DNA of 64,000 nt from Planctomycetes bacterium GWF2_41_51 (GCA_001825665.1 MHXZ01000073.1:1-64000); one strand, 5' to 3'; counted from the first letter of the stretch, positions 10,190 to 20,765 are shown. A program made the numbers and translations. The notes: a model not told the origin generated them from the sequence alone.

Positions 10190-11422
10190 CTATTCTAACC
10201 TTTGCGCGGCTGATTTTCCAGCCAGAAAACCGCTCGAAAAAGCGAATTGCAGATTATAGCCCCCGCACGGCCCGTCAACGTTCATCACTTCACCTGCGAA
10301 AAACAAACCCGGCTGGATTTTCGACTGCATGGTTTTAGTGTCAATTTGACTGTTATCAACGCCGCCTCGCGTTACCGTTGCGCGTTCTATGTCCTGTGCG
10401 GATACGATATTAAATGGATAATTCTTGAGTTTTTCGGCAAGATTTTTGCGTATTTTTTTATTTATCTGACCCGCTTCAATTTTAGGGATTTGATTTTCAC
10501 TGCATATTACGTTTGCCAGTGCTTTCGGCAGAAAATGAGAAAGAATTTGCACAATATTTTTTTTCGGATTTTCAGCTATTAATTCAGCCAATTGCCTGTC
10601 AATCTCATCAATGTTTGTATTAGGCACGAAATCGACAAATACCTTATAATTATTAGCAATTAGTCCTGCGATATTTCTGCTCAAATCAAAAACCGCGGGG
10701 CCTCCTATGCCGCTGTGTGTAAATATCATCGGGCCTCTGTCGATAATTTTTTTGTCTCCGATTTTGCAGCTTATTGTTACATTTGATAATCCCAAACCTG
10801 CTAAATCCCTGCAAAATTTTTCCGCTGCGATAAGCGGAACAATTGCAGCGACTGGTTTGGTAATATTATGCCCGAATTCCGATGCGAATTTATATCCGTC
10901 TCCGGTCGAACCTGTTTGCGGCCAGCTTACTCCGCCTGTTGCGATTATCAGCGCCTTTGCTGAAACTGTAAATTTCTCTGTCGGAATTATAAACAAATTG
11001 TTCTGTTTTGTTACATTTTGAGTTTTTCTGCCGTAATAAATCTGTACCTGCTTGTTTTTTAATTCCGTCAGTAAAACATTATTTACGTCAGTCGATGAAT
11101 GTGTCGCAGGAAAAATGCAGCCGTCTTCTTCAACAACCGTATCCAGTCCTCGTTCATGAAAAAAATCAAGCAGTTTCTGAGGCGGATATTCATAGATGCT
11201 GTGGCGCACGAACCTGTCGAAAGGTTTAAAAGCCCTGATTATTTCATCAGGTTTTCCAGTATGCGTAAGATTGCATCTGCCTCTGCCCGTAAGCAGAAGT
11301 TTTCTTCCGGCAGTGGTATTCGATTCGAAAATAACGATTTTTTTCGAATATGCCGCCGCTGTTATAGCTGCCATCATACCCGCCGGCCCTGCGCCAATTA
11401 TACAAATATCAGTTTCAGTCAT
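10190..11422 (-). CDS. HI0933/YhiN family FAD-dependent oxidoreductase
   Basis: IIGAGPAGMMAAITAA, GRKLLLTGRGRCNLTH, C-terminal FAGEVMNVDGPCGGYNLQFAFSSG. Confidence 0.92.
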   Translation of the reverse strand: MTETDICIIGAGPAGMMAAITAAAYSKKIVIFESNTTAGRKLLLTGRGRCNLTHTGKPDEIIRAFKPFDRFVRHSIYEYPPQKLLDFFHERGLDTVVEEDGCIFPATHSSTDVNNVLLTELKNKQVQIYYGRKTQNVTKQNNLFIIPTEKFTVSAKALIIATGGVSWPQTGSTGDGYKFASEFGHNITKPVAAIVPLIAAEKFCRDLAGLGLSNVTISCKIGDKKIIDRGPMIFTHSGIGGPAVFDLSRNIAGLIANNYKVFVDFVPNTNIDEIDRQLAELIAENPKKNIVQILSHFLPKALANVICSENQIPKIEAGQINKKIRKNLAEKLKNYPFNIVSAQDIERATVTRGGVDNSQIDTKTMQSKIQPGLFFAGEVMNVDGPCGGYNLQFAFSSGFLAGKSAAQRLE

Positions 11423-11485
11423 ATTTTAATTTTGAAAAGCTAAAGATTTAAGATTAACATAGTCAACCCTGATTTTAGAAACATA

Positions 11486-12928
11486 ATGAAAGAAAATACA
11501 GAAAAAAGCAATATAAATGAAGGCGGCTGCAAACAAGTGCTGAAAATCGCCTTCCCCTTGATACTCAGCACCTCGGCAATGACGCTGCAAATGTTTGTCG
11601 ATAGAGTTCTGCTGATGTGGTTCGACCGTGACGCGATGAGCGGGGCGATGCTCGGCGGAATACTTAGTTTCGTGCCGTTTAGTTTATTCCTCGGGACTGC
11701 TACGTACGCCAGCACTTTCGTGTCCCAATACGATGGCGCTAAGATGCCCAAAAGAATCGGTCCGGCCGTCTGGCAAAGCGTTTATTTCTCTCTTGCCGCT
11801 GCCCTGATTATGGCTGCATTCGCGTTATTCGATAAACAAATAATAACAATGGTCGGGCATCAGCCTCAAATTGCCCGATACGAGCTTACATATCTCAGAA
11901 TATTGCTTTTAGGCTCTCTGCCTGGAATTTTGGATTCAGCGGTTTCCTGTTTTTTAACCGGCAGAGGAAAAACATGGATTGTAATGTGGGTTAATGTTTT
12001 AAAAACTATAATCAACATAGCTTTCGATTATGTTTTGATTTTCGGACATTTTGGTTTTCCCAGATGGGGCATTGCAGGAGCGGCCATAGCTACAGTCGGC
12101 GCCAACTGCATTGCCTGCATAATTTATTTTGTGATTTTCCTCCTGCCGGCAAATCGAAAGAATTTTGATACCTCAAATTATCTATTCGACAAAGACCTTT
12201 TCGGCAGGCTCATGAAATTCGGCTTTCCAAGCGGTGTCCAGTTTATGCTCGACGTCCTCGGCTTCACTCTTTTTATTGTATTTATTGGCAGAATTGACGC
12301 TTTATCATTTGCCGCATCGTCGATGGTTTTCCAAATCAATATGCTCGCGTTTATGCCGATGATTGGTTTCGGTATGGCCACAAGCATACTCGTCGGCAGG
12401 GAAATAGGCGCAGGTAAACCACAGCTTGCGCAGAAAGCAACCTTTTCGGCCGCTAAACTCACGTTCGGTTATATGATTGCAGTCGCGACCAGCTATTGGC
12501 TTTTTCCCGATTTATATTTGCTGCCTTTCGGCGCAGGCGCTGATCCGCAGCAGATGCAGGCTATCAGGCCGATAGCAATTACACTTCTTTATTTTGTCAG
12601 CTTCTATTGTATTTTCGATACAGGTAATATAATCTTTTCAGCGGCACTCAAAGGAGCGGGCGATACGAGATTTGTAATGTATGTCTCGATTTGGCTGAAC
12701 TGGCTGATTATGGTGATTCCAAGCTGGTTTGCGGTAACTTATCTGCACGGCAAAGCAAGGCTTTTTGTAGCATGGGCTGCGCTGTCTGGTTATGTTTGTG
12801 CGCTTGCGATTTTGTTTCTGCTGCGATTCCTTTCCGGAAAATGGAAATCTATGCGAGTTATCGAAAAAACGCCCGCAATGCCGTCTATGATGCCAAATGT
12901 TCCGACGGTTGAATCGGATATGAGCTAA
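11486..12928 (+). CDS. MATE family efflux transporter
   Basis: About 12 TM segments; MATE-like motifs (IAFPLILSTSAMTLQMFVDRVLL, ALKGAGDTRFVMY). Confidence 0.9.
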   Translation: MKENTEKSNINEGGCKQVLKIAFPLILSTSAMTLQMFVDRVLLMWFDRDAMSGAMLGGILSFVPFSLFLGTATYASTFVSQYDGAKMPKRIGPAVWQSVYFSLAAALIMAAFALFDKQIITMVGHQPQIARYELTYLRILLLGSLPGILDSAVSCFLTGRGKTWIVMWVNVLKTIINIAFDYVLIFGHFGFPRWGIAGAAIATVGANCIACIIYFVIFLLPANRKNFDTSNYLFDKDLFGRLMKFGFPSGVQFMLDVLGFTLFIVFIGRIDALSFAASSMVFQINMLAFMPMIGFGMATSILVGREIGAGKPQLAQKATFSAAKLTFGYMIAVATSYWLFPDLYLLPFGAGADPQQMQAIRPIAITLLYFVSFYCIFDTGNIIFSAALKGAGDTRFVMYVSIWLNWLIMVIPSWFAVTYLHGKARLFVAWAALSGYVCALAILFLLRFLSGKWKSMRVIEKTPAMPSMMPNVPTVESDMS

Positions 12929-12989
12929 TTTTACCTGTCTCCCGCAAATTATCCAAGTTAAACATCTCTTTTCGTGATTTAAAAATTTT

Positions 12990-13435
12990 GTCCAACGGGT
13001 CTATAAGCCGGGTTCTGTATTTGTACGGCCATTTCTCTAAGGCCGACCGTTACCGATCGGCTCAAGCAGCCTACCCGCTGAAATAACGCTCGGGCCGAGC
13101 ATTTCAGCATACTTGGCCTTGCAGACGGTGGGGTTTACCATGCCGATTCTGTCACCAGAATCGCGGTGCGCTCTTACCGCACCTTTTCACCATTGCCCGG
13201 AGGCTGTGTATTTTCTGTGGCACTTTCCCGTCCCGCACTTACTCCATATTCTCATAAAATGAATTTTAAATCAAAAGAGAATACCAAGTAAGTACGGGAG
13301 GTGGCCGTTAGCCATCACCGCGCCCTGTTCTGCCCGGACTTTCCTCCCCGCACCTGCTTCATATTCTCGTATTCATCAATTAACTGTTACAAGAATACCA
13401 AGCAGGTACGGGGCGGCCGTCCGACCCGCTGAACA
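12990..13435 (-). ncRNA. rnpB: RNase P RNA, bacterial A-type, with extended P3 and P9 arms
   Basis: Reverse complement contains GAGGAAAGTCCGGGC, GGTGAAAAGGTGCGGTAAGAGCGCACCG, GGTAAACCCCACC, CAAGGCCAAGTA, GGGTAGGCTGCTTGAGCC, ACAGAACCCGGCTTATAGACCCGTT; P1 pairs AGCGGGTC with GACCCGTT. Confidence 0.97.
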
Positions 13436-13616
13436 ATTCTATTATTTATACGATGAAATGCATTTTTTAGCAAATATCAAATCTTTTATCGGAACTAAAT
13501 AGTTGGAAAATGGAGTTTAAACCTTGCTTTTTAGCCCATTTTTTGATATAATATTAAATTAAAGACTGAATTAGTATAGTATTTTATTCCTGTATTATAG
13601 GCTGGAGTGCGAAAGA

Positions 13617-16600
13617 ATGAAGATTTTTACCAAGGCAAATTCACCATCCAAAAATAACCAAAATATTCTGCAATCATTTAGCGGAATACTTTTCATATTA
13701 TTTCTCTTTTTACTTGTTACGGAAACATCCATCGCCGTTCCCGCATGTCCGGGAGGCGTAAAAGTCAAACAGCCCGATGGAACAGAAATAACCGTCCGCC
13801 TTCGAGGCGACGAGTTTGTGCATTGGAACGAAAGCGAAGATGGTTTTCAAATCACAAAGAATAAAAAAACCAAACAATGGGTTTATGTGATTAAAGAGAG
13901 CGGGAAAGCTGTCGCAAGTCAACACGCGGTTGGAAAAGCCCATCCCAAATCTATCAAAGCGGTAATCCCTGATATTGCCGAAATGACCGCTATCGCCCGA
14001 ATGAATAAATCCGAAAAACTTATGGATCTCGAACAGCCTGCATTGGCGCCTCTTACCGGCACAATGCGCAATTTGGTTATATTAGTTAATTTTTCCGATA
14101 TGACAGTCGCGTATCCAAGGCAAAATTATGATAATCTGTTTAATCAGGTTGGATATTCAACTGATGGCGCAGTCGGTTCAGTAAAGGATTTTTATCATGA
14201 AATTTCATACAATGCTCTTACCGTGCAATCTACAGTTGTTGAGCCGGTTACATTAAATAACGGTTATGCTTATTATGGAGCTGATGGCAGCAATGGAGAA
14301 ATTGATCTTAATGCTCAGCAAATGGTTGCCCAGGCCTTGCAAAAACTTGAAACTCGCGGATTTGATTTCAGCACAATGGATGGCGATGGTGACGGCTGGA
14401 TTGATGGCCTGACAATTATACATGCAGGCGGCGGCGAAGAATATGGTGGAAACGATCCTGATTATATCTGGTCGCATCAGTGGGCGTTGGCAAGTACGGT
14501 TACGTATGATGGAATCAAAATGAAGACATATCATACCGAGCCTGCACGACGCGGATGGGATACGCATCCAGCCACCCATGGCATAACGAGAATCGGTGTC
14601 ATCTGTCACGAAAATGGTCATTTTCTTGGTTTGCCCGATTTATATGATTATGATTATGACAGCGAAGGGGCTGGAAAATTTTGCCTGATGGCAGGCGGGA
14701 GCTGGAATGGAGAATACGGAACAACACCTGCTCACATGAGCGCATGGTGCAAGAGCGACCTCGGCTGGATTACCCCGACTTTAATTTTAGCCAACGGAAC
14801 ATATACACTGCCAATGGTGGAAACAAACGCTCAGGTCCTTAAACTGCAGGGTGATTTCCCTTCCTCTCAATATTTTTTAGTCGAAAATAAACAAAATTCT
14901 GGTTTTGATTCAGCACTGCCAGGCTCATCGCGAGGCATTTTGATATGGCATGTTGACGAGACTGTAACTACTAACAATGACGACCAGACTCATTACCTTG
15001 TCGACCTTGAAGAAGCAAGCGGCACACAGCACTTGCAGCTAAATGAAAATGAAGGCGAAGATTCGGATTATTATCGCGCTGGCAATGCGACGATCTTTAA
15101 CGATACCAGCGTTCCTAATAATAAAAGTTATTCGAGCCAGCTTTTGAATATCAACATAACAAACGTTGGCCCAACCGGCGCTAATATGGCCGTTACAATT
15201 TCCGGTATACCAGGACCGGGCCTTCCAATGAACCCAAATCCCGCAAATGGCGCAATAGATATAAGTTTAAATGCCGACCTTAGCTGGACTGCCCCGGCTG
15301 AAGCGACCTCGCATGACGTCTATTTTGGAACAGTAAGTCCCGGAACATTCTGCGGCAATCAAACTGGAACGTTTTTTGACCCTGGTACATTGGTTCATGG
15401 CACAACTTACTATTGGCGTATCGATGAAAAAGACACTTACGGTAATATTTCAACCGGCACTGTCTGGTCATTTACGACTATCGCTAATCATTTATTGACA
15501 ATTTCCGCATCAGCAGGTGGAACCGTAACCACTCCGGGTAAAGGTACATTTGAATATGAGCATGGAACCAATGTATCAGTTGCAGCTTCGCCAGACCCAT
15601 ATTACTTTTTTGTGAAATGGACAGGCTCAGCGGTAGCAGAGGGCAAAGTTGCAAATCCAAATTCTCCGAGCACAACAGTTCTTATGGACGATGATTATTC
15701 GTTAAAGGCTAATTTCGATAGTATTTACAATCGTCTAATAGCGTCTTCCACCAGCGGCGGAACCGTGATTGCGCCTGGTATCGGTTCATACTTCTATGAT
15801 CCGGATACTAATGTGCAGATTGAGGCAACGGAAGATATTAATAATTTTTATTTTATTAACTGGACGGGTTCTGCGGTACTCAATGGCAAAGTTGCTGACC
15901 CATGTTCACGCATAACCAATGTTCTTATGAGCGACGACTACACAGTTCAGGCCAACTATGGTTTTGCAATGACTCCGATAGATAATTTATGGACAAAAAC
16001 TTATAGCGGATTATCAAACAGCGATGATTACGCCGCAGATATCGCCGCCGATTCGAATGGAAATGTCTATGTGACTGGTTATGCAAAATACAGCGGAACC
16101 AATTATGATTTTACTACGGTAAAATATGCCCCGGATGGAAATCAGCTTTGGATAAAAACATACAACCGAAATACTTCTAACAACGATTATGCGCTTGCGA
16201 TCACGGCAGACGCAAACTCTAATGTTATTGTCGCAGGTTACAGCTATACGAGTTTTGCCGGTTACGATGCTTTGATTGTAAAATATAATTCCGAAGGTAC
16301 TCAGCTTTGGACAAAATATTACAATTCTACAGGAACAAAAAATGACCGGTTCTACGACGTCGCCGCAGACGCCAACGGAAATATTTACGCCGTCGGCAGA
16401 GCAAACGATGACACATTGATAATTAAGTACGCTCCTAATGGTACAATGTTATGGACGAAAACGTATAATGGCTCTGCAAACGCTTACGATGCGTTATATA
16501 AAGTTGCAATAGATACTCAGGGAAATGCTTTTGCGTGCGGCGAAACTTCACTTTCAGGTTCTGCCAGGGACTGTATGGTCGTTAAATATGCTCCTGATGG

Positions 16601-17426
16601 AACACGGCTTTGGCTGCAAACTCATGGCGACTTTGACAATGATTTTCTCGAATCTATAGCTCTCGGCGCTGATGGAAGCGTTTATGTTACTGGTTCAATT
16701 GAAACTGAAACAGATTGCGATTATGTTACTTTAAAATATTCCCCGACAGGCCAGAAAATTTGGGATGCAAATTATTCAGGTTCAGCCTATGGCTGGGACG
16801 AGTCGGTTGCTGTCGCTGTTTGTCCGGATGGCAATGTCGTAGTTACAGGATACAGCACCGCAGAAAACGTTGACTCAGCCACAATAAAATACAACTCACA
16901 AACCGGCGAGCAGATTTGGGTACAGCGATATAACGGCGGCGCAAATTCGACCGATTATACCGAATCGATTGCAGTAGACAGGTTGGGAAATATCTATGCT
17001 CATGGCAGAAGATATGAGAATGGCAACAATGACTATCTCACAATTTGCTACAATGCCGATGGTTCACTGCTCTGGAGAATGAATCACAATGGCACGGCAG
17101 GTCTCGATGATATCGGCACAGCGTTAGTGGTGATTGATGACGAAGAGGAATACCAAAGCAATGTTTACGTAACCGGCACAACTCAGATTTCGGCAACTAA
17201 TTGCGATTATTTGACTTTGAAATATTCTGTTGATTATACTCCTTGCCGGCAGCCTCTGGGCGATTTGACCGGCGACTGCAAAGTAGACTTGTTTGATTTT
17301 AGTATTTATGCCGACAGCTATTTTACTTCACAGCAGGATTTTAGCATGCTTTGTGATTTAGCTCAGAGCTGGCTTGAATGCGGCCTGCTCATACAGGACA
17401 ACTGCTGGCTTCAGTCAATAGAATAA
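13617..17426 (+). CDS. Secreted M6-family metalloprotease-like protein with InlB-B-type repeats, SBBP-type beta-propeller repeats and C-terminal dockerin-like segment
   Basis: HENGHFLGLPDLYDYD zinc motif; two GGTV..PG.G.F.Y..GTNV...A....Y.F..WTGSAV repeats; repeated KYAPDGTxLW; C-terminal GDLTGDCKVDLFDFSIYADSY. Confidence 0.9.
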   Translation: MKIFTKANSPSKNNQNILQSFSGILFILFLFLLVTETSIAVPACPGGVKVKQPDGTEITVRLRGDEFVHWNESEDGFQITKNKKTKQWVYVIKESGKAVASQHAVGKAHPKSIKAVIPDIAEMTAIARMNKSEKLMDLEQPALAPLTGTMRNLVILVNFSDMTVAYPRQNYDNLFNQVGYSTDGAVGSVKDFYHEISYNALTVQSTVVEPVTLNNGYAYYGADGSNGEIDLNAQQMVAQALQKLETRGFDFSTMDGDGDGWIDGLTIIHAGGGEEYGGNDPDYIWSHQWALASTVTYDGIKMKTYHTEPARRGWDTHPATHGITRIGVICHENGHFLGLPDLYDYDYDSEGAGKFCLMAGGSWNGEYGTTPAHMSAWCKSDLGWITPTLILANGTYTLPMVETNAQVLKLQGDFPSSQYFLVENKQNSGFDSALPGSSRGILIWHVDETVTTNNDDQTHYLVDLEEASGTQHLQLNENEGEDSDYYRAGNATIFNDTSVPNNKSYSSQLLNINITNVGPTGANMAVTISGIPGPGLPMNPNPANGAIDISLNADLSWTAPAEATSHDVYFGTVSPGTFCGNQTGTFFDPGTLVHGTTYYWRIDEKDTYGNISTGTVWSFTTIANHLLTISASAGGTVTTPGKGTFEYEHGTNVSVAASPDPYYFFVKWTGSAVAEGKVANPNSPSTTVLMDDDYSLKANFDSIYNRLIASSTSGGTVIAPGIGSYFYDPDTNVQIEATEDINNFYFINWTGSAVLNGKVADPCSRITNVLMSDDYTVQANYGFAMTPIDNLWTKTYSGLSNSDDYAADIAADSNGNVYVTGYAKYSGTNYDFTTVKYAPDGNQLWIKTYNRNTSNNDYALAITADANSNVIVAGYSYTSFAGYDALIVKYNSEGTQLWTKYYNSTGTKNDRFYDVAADANGNIYAVGRANDDTLIIKYAPNGTMLWTKTYNGSANAYDALYKVAIDTQGNAFACGETSLSGSARDCMVVKYAPDGTRLWLQTHGDFDNDFLESIALGADGSVYVTGSIETETDCDYVTLKYSPTGQKIWDANYSGSAYGWDESVAVAVCPDGNVVVTGYSTAENVDSATIKYNSQTGEQIWVQRYNGGANSTDYTESIAVDRLGNIYAHGRRYENGNNDYLTICYNADGSLLWRMNHNGTAGLDDIGTALVVIDDEEEYQSNVYVTGTTQISATNCDYLTLKYSVDYTPCRQPLGDLTGDCKVDLFDFSIYADSYFTSQQDFSMLCDLAQSWLECGLLIQDNCWLQSIE

Positions 17427-17433
17427 AAAAACA

Positions 17434-17468
17434 GGGGATAGAATTTAATCTAATTCAATTCTATCCCC
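17434..17468. terminator. Intrinsic terminator after the M6 protease gene
   Basis: GGGGATAGAATT / AATTCTATCCCC 12-bp stem followed by a T-rich tract. Confidence 0.85.
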
Positions 17469-17535
17469 TTATATTTTCTTAATTTTTCAATTCTTCAATC
17501 TTTACTTTTCAATCTTAAATCTCAAAGGAGCCTCT

Positions 17536-19002
17536 ATGCGCACAATCCATCTATCTGATGAAAAAATCAAAAAAGCAGACAATGTTTGTAAAAATTTAAA
17601 ACACCAGCGGCCAAAAACCCGAACTGATTTAGAAAATTGTGTTACTGAATATCTTAATATCCAAATCAGCGACCAGAAAATATGTCCCAATCACGATTCG
17701 CCGATGGATTATTTGTGGCACTGCTACAACAGCGACTTTAACGGCTCTGCAAACGCAGATTGCATCGTATGGGCAGGCCGAGGCGGCGGGAAAACCTATC
17801 TTGCCGCGGCCGCTACACTGCTCGATAGTATTTTCAAACCCGGCTGTAAAACACGAATCCTCGCAGGCAGCGAAAATCAGGCGCATAAAATGTTTGATAA
17901 CCTTACCAAATTTGCGCATGGTAATTTTCAGGAGTTTGTAGATGACGAAAATAAAAACAAATGCTGCTTCAGAAATGGCTCCGATGTCGAAATACTCACA
18001 CAATCAATGGCTTCGGTCAGGGGCAGTCATATTCATAAATTGCGGTGTGATGAAGTCGAGCTTTTCAAAAAGCCGATTTTCGAAGCGGCCAAATTTACAA
18101 CCAAAACCAATAATGGAATCATTGCCGCAATGGAAACTTTGAGCACGATGCATCAGCCATTTGGAATTATGCACGAGCTTGTCGATAAAGCGCAGGAAAA
18201 CGGAACAAAAATTTTCAAATGGTGCGTCTGGGAAGTAATTGAAAATTGCAGAGACCGCTCATGCAGCCAGTGTCCTTTGAATAATGATTGCCGCGGCAGA
18301 GCGAAAAACGCTGACGGCTTTTATAAAATCGATGATGTTATTGCCGCAATGAAGCGAACAAGCAGGGCGATGTTCGATTCTGAAATGCTTTGCCTGCGTC
18401 CTTCGCTGCAAAATGTTGTCTTTGCCGAATTCAATCCTGATATTCACATTGCGCCCATAGAATATGATTCCGATTTGCCTTTGTATCGCGCGATTGATTT
18501 TGGTTTTGTTAATCCGTTTGTCTGTTTGTGGATTCAGGTTGATAATAGCGGTACGGTCCGTGTCATCGATGAGTATATCCAGTCTCGAAGAACAATAGAA
18601 TCGCACGCCGATGAACTGAAAAACAGAAAACCTTTCCGGGAAGACAAAGTGACTATGACTTTTTGCGACCCCGCAGGCTCAGGCGTAAACGATGTTACAG
18701 GCACAAGTCCCGTCGGCCAGTTAAAAGCAAGAGGAATCAAAATTCGTTACAAAAGAAGCATGATTCTCGAAGGCATAGAGCTTATCAGAAGGGCACTTCA
18801 AAACGGCCAGGGCAAAAGCAATTTAATTATCAGTCCTCGCTGCGGTAGGTTGATCGAAGCGATGCAGAGTTATCATTATCCTCAATGCGGCTCGATTGAA
18901 ACTCCCCAAAAAGACGGCATCTACGACCACCCAATAGATGCTCTCCGCTATTTCTTCGTAAATTATTATAATTCGTCTCCCGCAAAAACCAGAAAATATT
19001 AG
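17536..19002 (+). CDS. Phage-type terminase large subunit, isolated from other phage genes
   Basis: Walker A WAGRGGGKTYLA, Walker B-like LRCDEVELF, nuclease motifs YRAIDFGF / FCDPAGSG / DHPIDALRYFF; cysteine cluster CRDRSCSQCPLNNDC; AAAGGAG RBS. Confidence 0.9.
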   Translation: MRTIHLSDEKIKKADNVCKNLKHQRPKTRTDLENCVTEYLNIQISDQKICPNHDSPMDYLWHCYNSDFNGSANADCIVWAGRGGGKTYLAAAATLLDSIFKPGCKTRILAGSENQAHKMFDNLTKFAHGNFQEFVDDENKNKCCFRNGSDVEILTQSMASVRGSHIHKLRCDEVELFKKPIFEAAKFTTKTNNGIIAAMETLSTMHQPFGIMHELVDKAQENGTKIFKWCVWEVIENCRDRSCSQCPLNNDCRGRAKNADGFYKIDDVIAAMKRTSRAMFDSEMLCLRPSLQNVVFAEFNPDIHIAPIEYDSDLPLYRAIDFGFVNPFVCLWIQVDNSGTVRVIDEYIQSRRTIESHADELKNRKPFREDKVTMTFCDPAGSGVNDVTGTSPVGQLKARGIKIRYKRSMILEGIELIRRALQNGQGKSNLIISPRCGRLIEAMQSYHYPQCGSIETPQKDGIYDHPIDALRYFFVNYYNSSPAKTRKY

Positions 19003-19117
19003 AAAATTAAATTTTATAATCTAACTATGATTATGGTAGAATGTTTTCTTACAGAGAGTATTTTGCATGAGTTGGCGGCATCGATTTTGGCGCAGGATTA
19101 TAGTGGAGAATTAAAAA

Positions 19118-19575
19118 ATGAAAAATAATGCTCGCGGCTGTGATGGGTATCTGTTTAATTGTGAGACAAAATGCGAACCTGTTTTAATTAGTGCCTGTTT
19201 ACTTGGTATTCCATGCCGCTGGCACGGACGCAGACCACAAAAACGGGACAAGCTTATAGAGCGTTTGAAAAAAAAATATGTATTGCTTCCGGTTTGCCCT
19301 GAACAGCTTGAGGTATGCCGACGCCTCGGACCGGCGAAAAACTTTATGGAACAGGAGCACAGGTTCTTGACGAAAACTTAAAGATAATAGCCCCGGAAAA
19401 TGGCCGCGACGTAACACAATTTCATATCAACGGCGCAAAATATGTACTTGAAATAGCGAAAATTACGGATGCCTCCCGTGCCTATCTAAAGGCAGGCAGC
19501 CCATCGTGTGATAAACAGGGAGTAACCGGTGAAGTATTAAAACGCGGAGGCATAGAAGTTATCTCGGTGCCTTAA
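19118..19575 (+). pseudogene. DUF523 family protein, frameshifted
   Basis: Frame 1: VLISACLLGIPCRWHG...LLPVCPEQLE; continues in another frame as MPTPRTGEKLYGTGAQ...GRDVTQFHINGA...KAGSPSCDKQGVTGEVLKRGGIEVIS; one nucleotide appears missing near 19312. Confidence 0.8.
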
Positions 19576-19609
19576 AAACTATATAGATTATTTAAAATTG
19601 ATGAATAAA

Positions 19610-19637
19610 AAAGGCTGCGGATTTTTTCGCAGCCTTT
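19610..19637. terminator. Intrinsic terminator
   Basis: AAAGGCTGCG-gattttt-CGCAGCCTTT with flanking A/T runs. Confidence 0.85.
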
Positions 19638-19661
19638 ATATTTATAAACATTTCGGTCTGA

Positions 19662-20765
19662 TTATTTTCTTTTTCTCAAAGCTAAAACAGCTCCAATGGA
19701 AAGAATAGCTATCGTCGCCGGTTCTGGAATAACAGTATGGAAAATCGGGTCGTTATCATCTGCGTTAAGGTCGGTATAAAATTTGTCGCCTATATAGCCG
19801 CTTTTACCGTCAATTCTGCCGTATGTCGATTTTTCATTCGCGGTTTGGCCTGCTTCGTTTGAAACATACAAATCATCACCGAATATTACAATCCCTGCCA
19901 ACGCGCCTCCGCCGCTCTGACCATCAGCGTCAAGTTCAAGATTTGCCCACGGCATACTAATAGTTTCCTGCAGCGACAATAGAACAGAATCAAAAACGCT
20001 GATTTGTCTTTGTGTGTACTGAGTAACAAATACTGAAGAATCGGTGAAATCAATATCGATTGGAGAAGCAACTCCATTAATGGTTTGATACGATGAGCCG
20101 TCTGAAGAAACCACGAATACCTGGTTGCTTCCATAGCCTGCTACCCATATATTGCCCGAAGAGTCAACCTCAAGACCGCGAAGATTGCTCGCAAGGGAAA
20201 CGCTTCCGCCCGTTCCGAAAGATGTATCCAGAGCAGCGCCTGTGATTGAGCCGCCGCTTTCGGTGAGCAGCCATTTATTCAATGCGCCGGTAGTTCTGTC
20301 TGTGTTATAAACTGCAAGCTGGCCGCCCTGACGTTTTACGCTAACACCTTCGGAATTACTAAGGCCGGTCAGGTTAAAAATATTTGAGCTTAGGTCTGAA
20401 TTGTAAATTTTGATTGATGTTCCTTCGGCAAAATAAACTCTGCCGGCATCGTCAACACTGATTGATTTGCCGCGAACGCCTGTAACCTGCGCATCGGCTG
20501 CATCTATATAATCGTTCACTGTTAAATCAATCCTGCGTACTGCCGGGCTGTTGTTATAACCGGCATAAAGATAACGGCCGTCAGGTGAAATTGCCAATCC
20601 TCTATTGTCCCGCGGACTGGAGCTTTGTATCTGACCGAAATCAGATTGACTTGTGTCAACCATATACTGAACTGACCATTCGAGATTATCGAAATTTACT
20701 GCCTTTGCGGGCATTGATGCAGCGGCAATAACCGCCAGAGCAAAAACGTACATTATCCGATTCAT
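19662..20765 (-). CDS. PEP-CTERM sorting-domain protein, beta-propeller-like
   Basis: Signal peptide; C-terminus VIPEPATIAILSIGAVLALRKRK. Confidence 0.9.
   Translation of the reverse strand: MNRIMYVFALAVIAAASMPAKAVNFDNLEWSVQYMVDTSQSDFGQIQSSSPRDNRGLAISPDGRYLYAGYNNSPAVRRIDLTVNDYIDAADAQVTGVRGKSISVDDAGRVYFAEGTSIKIYNSDLSSNIFNLTGLSNSEGVSVKRQGGQLAVYNTDRTTGALNKWLLTESGGSITGAALDTSFGTGGSVSLASNLRGLEVDSSGNIWVAGYGSNQVFVVSSDGSSYQTINGVASPIDIDFTDSSVFVTQYTQRQISVFDSVLLSLQETISMPWANLELDADGQSGGGALAGIVIFGDDLYVSNEAGQTANEKSTYGRIDGKSGYIGDKFYTDLNADDNDPIFHTVIPEPATIAILSIGAVLALRKRK

Noticed and set aside
12990-13435. Considered tmRNA or a large attenuator for the structured region
   Set aside because: The reverse complement matches conserved RNase P RNA blocks in the correct order.
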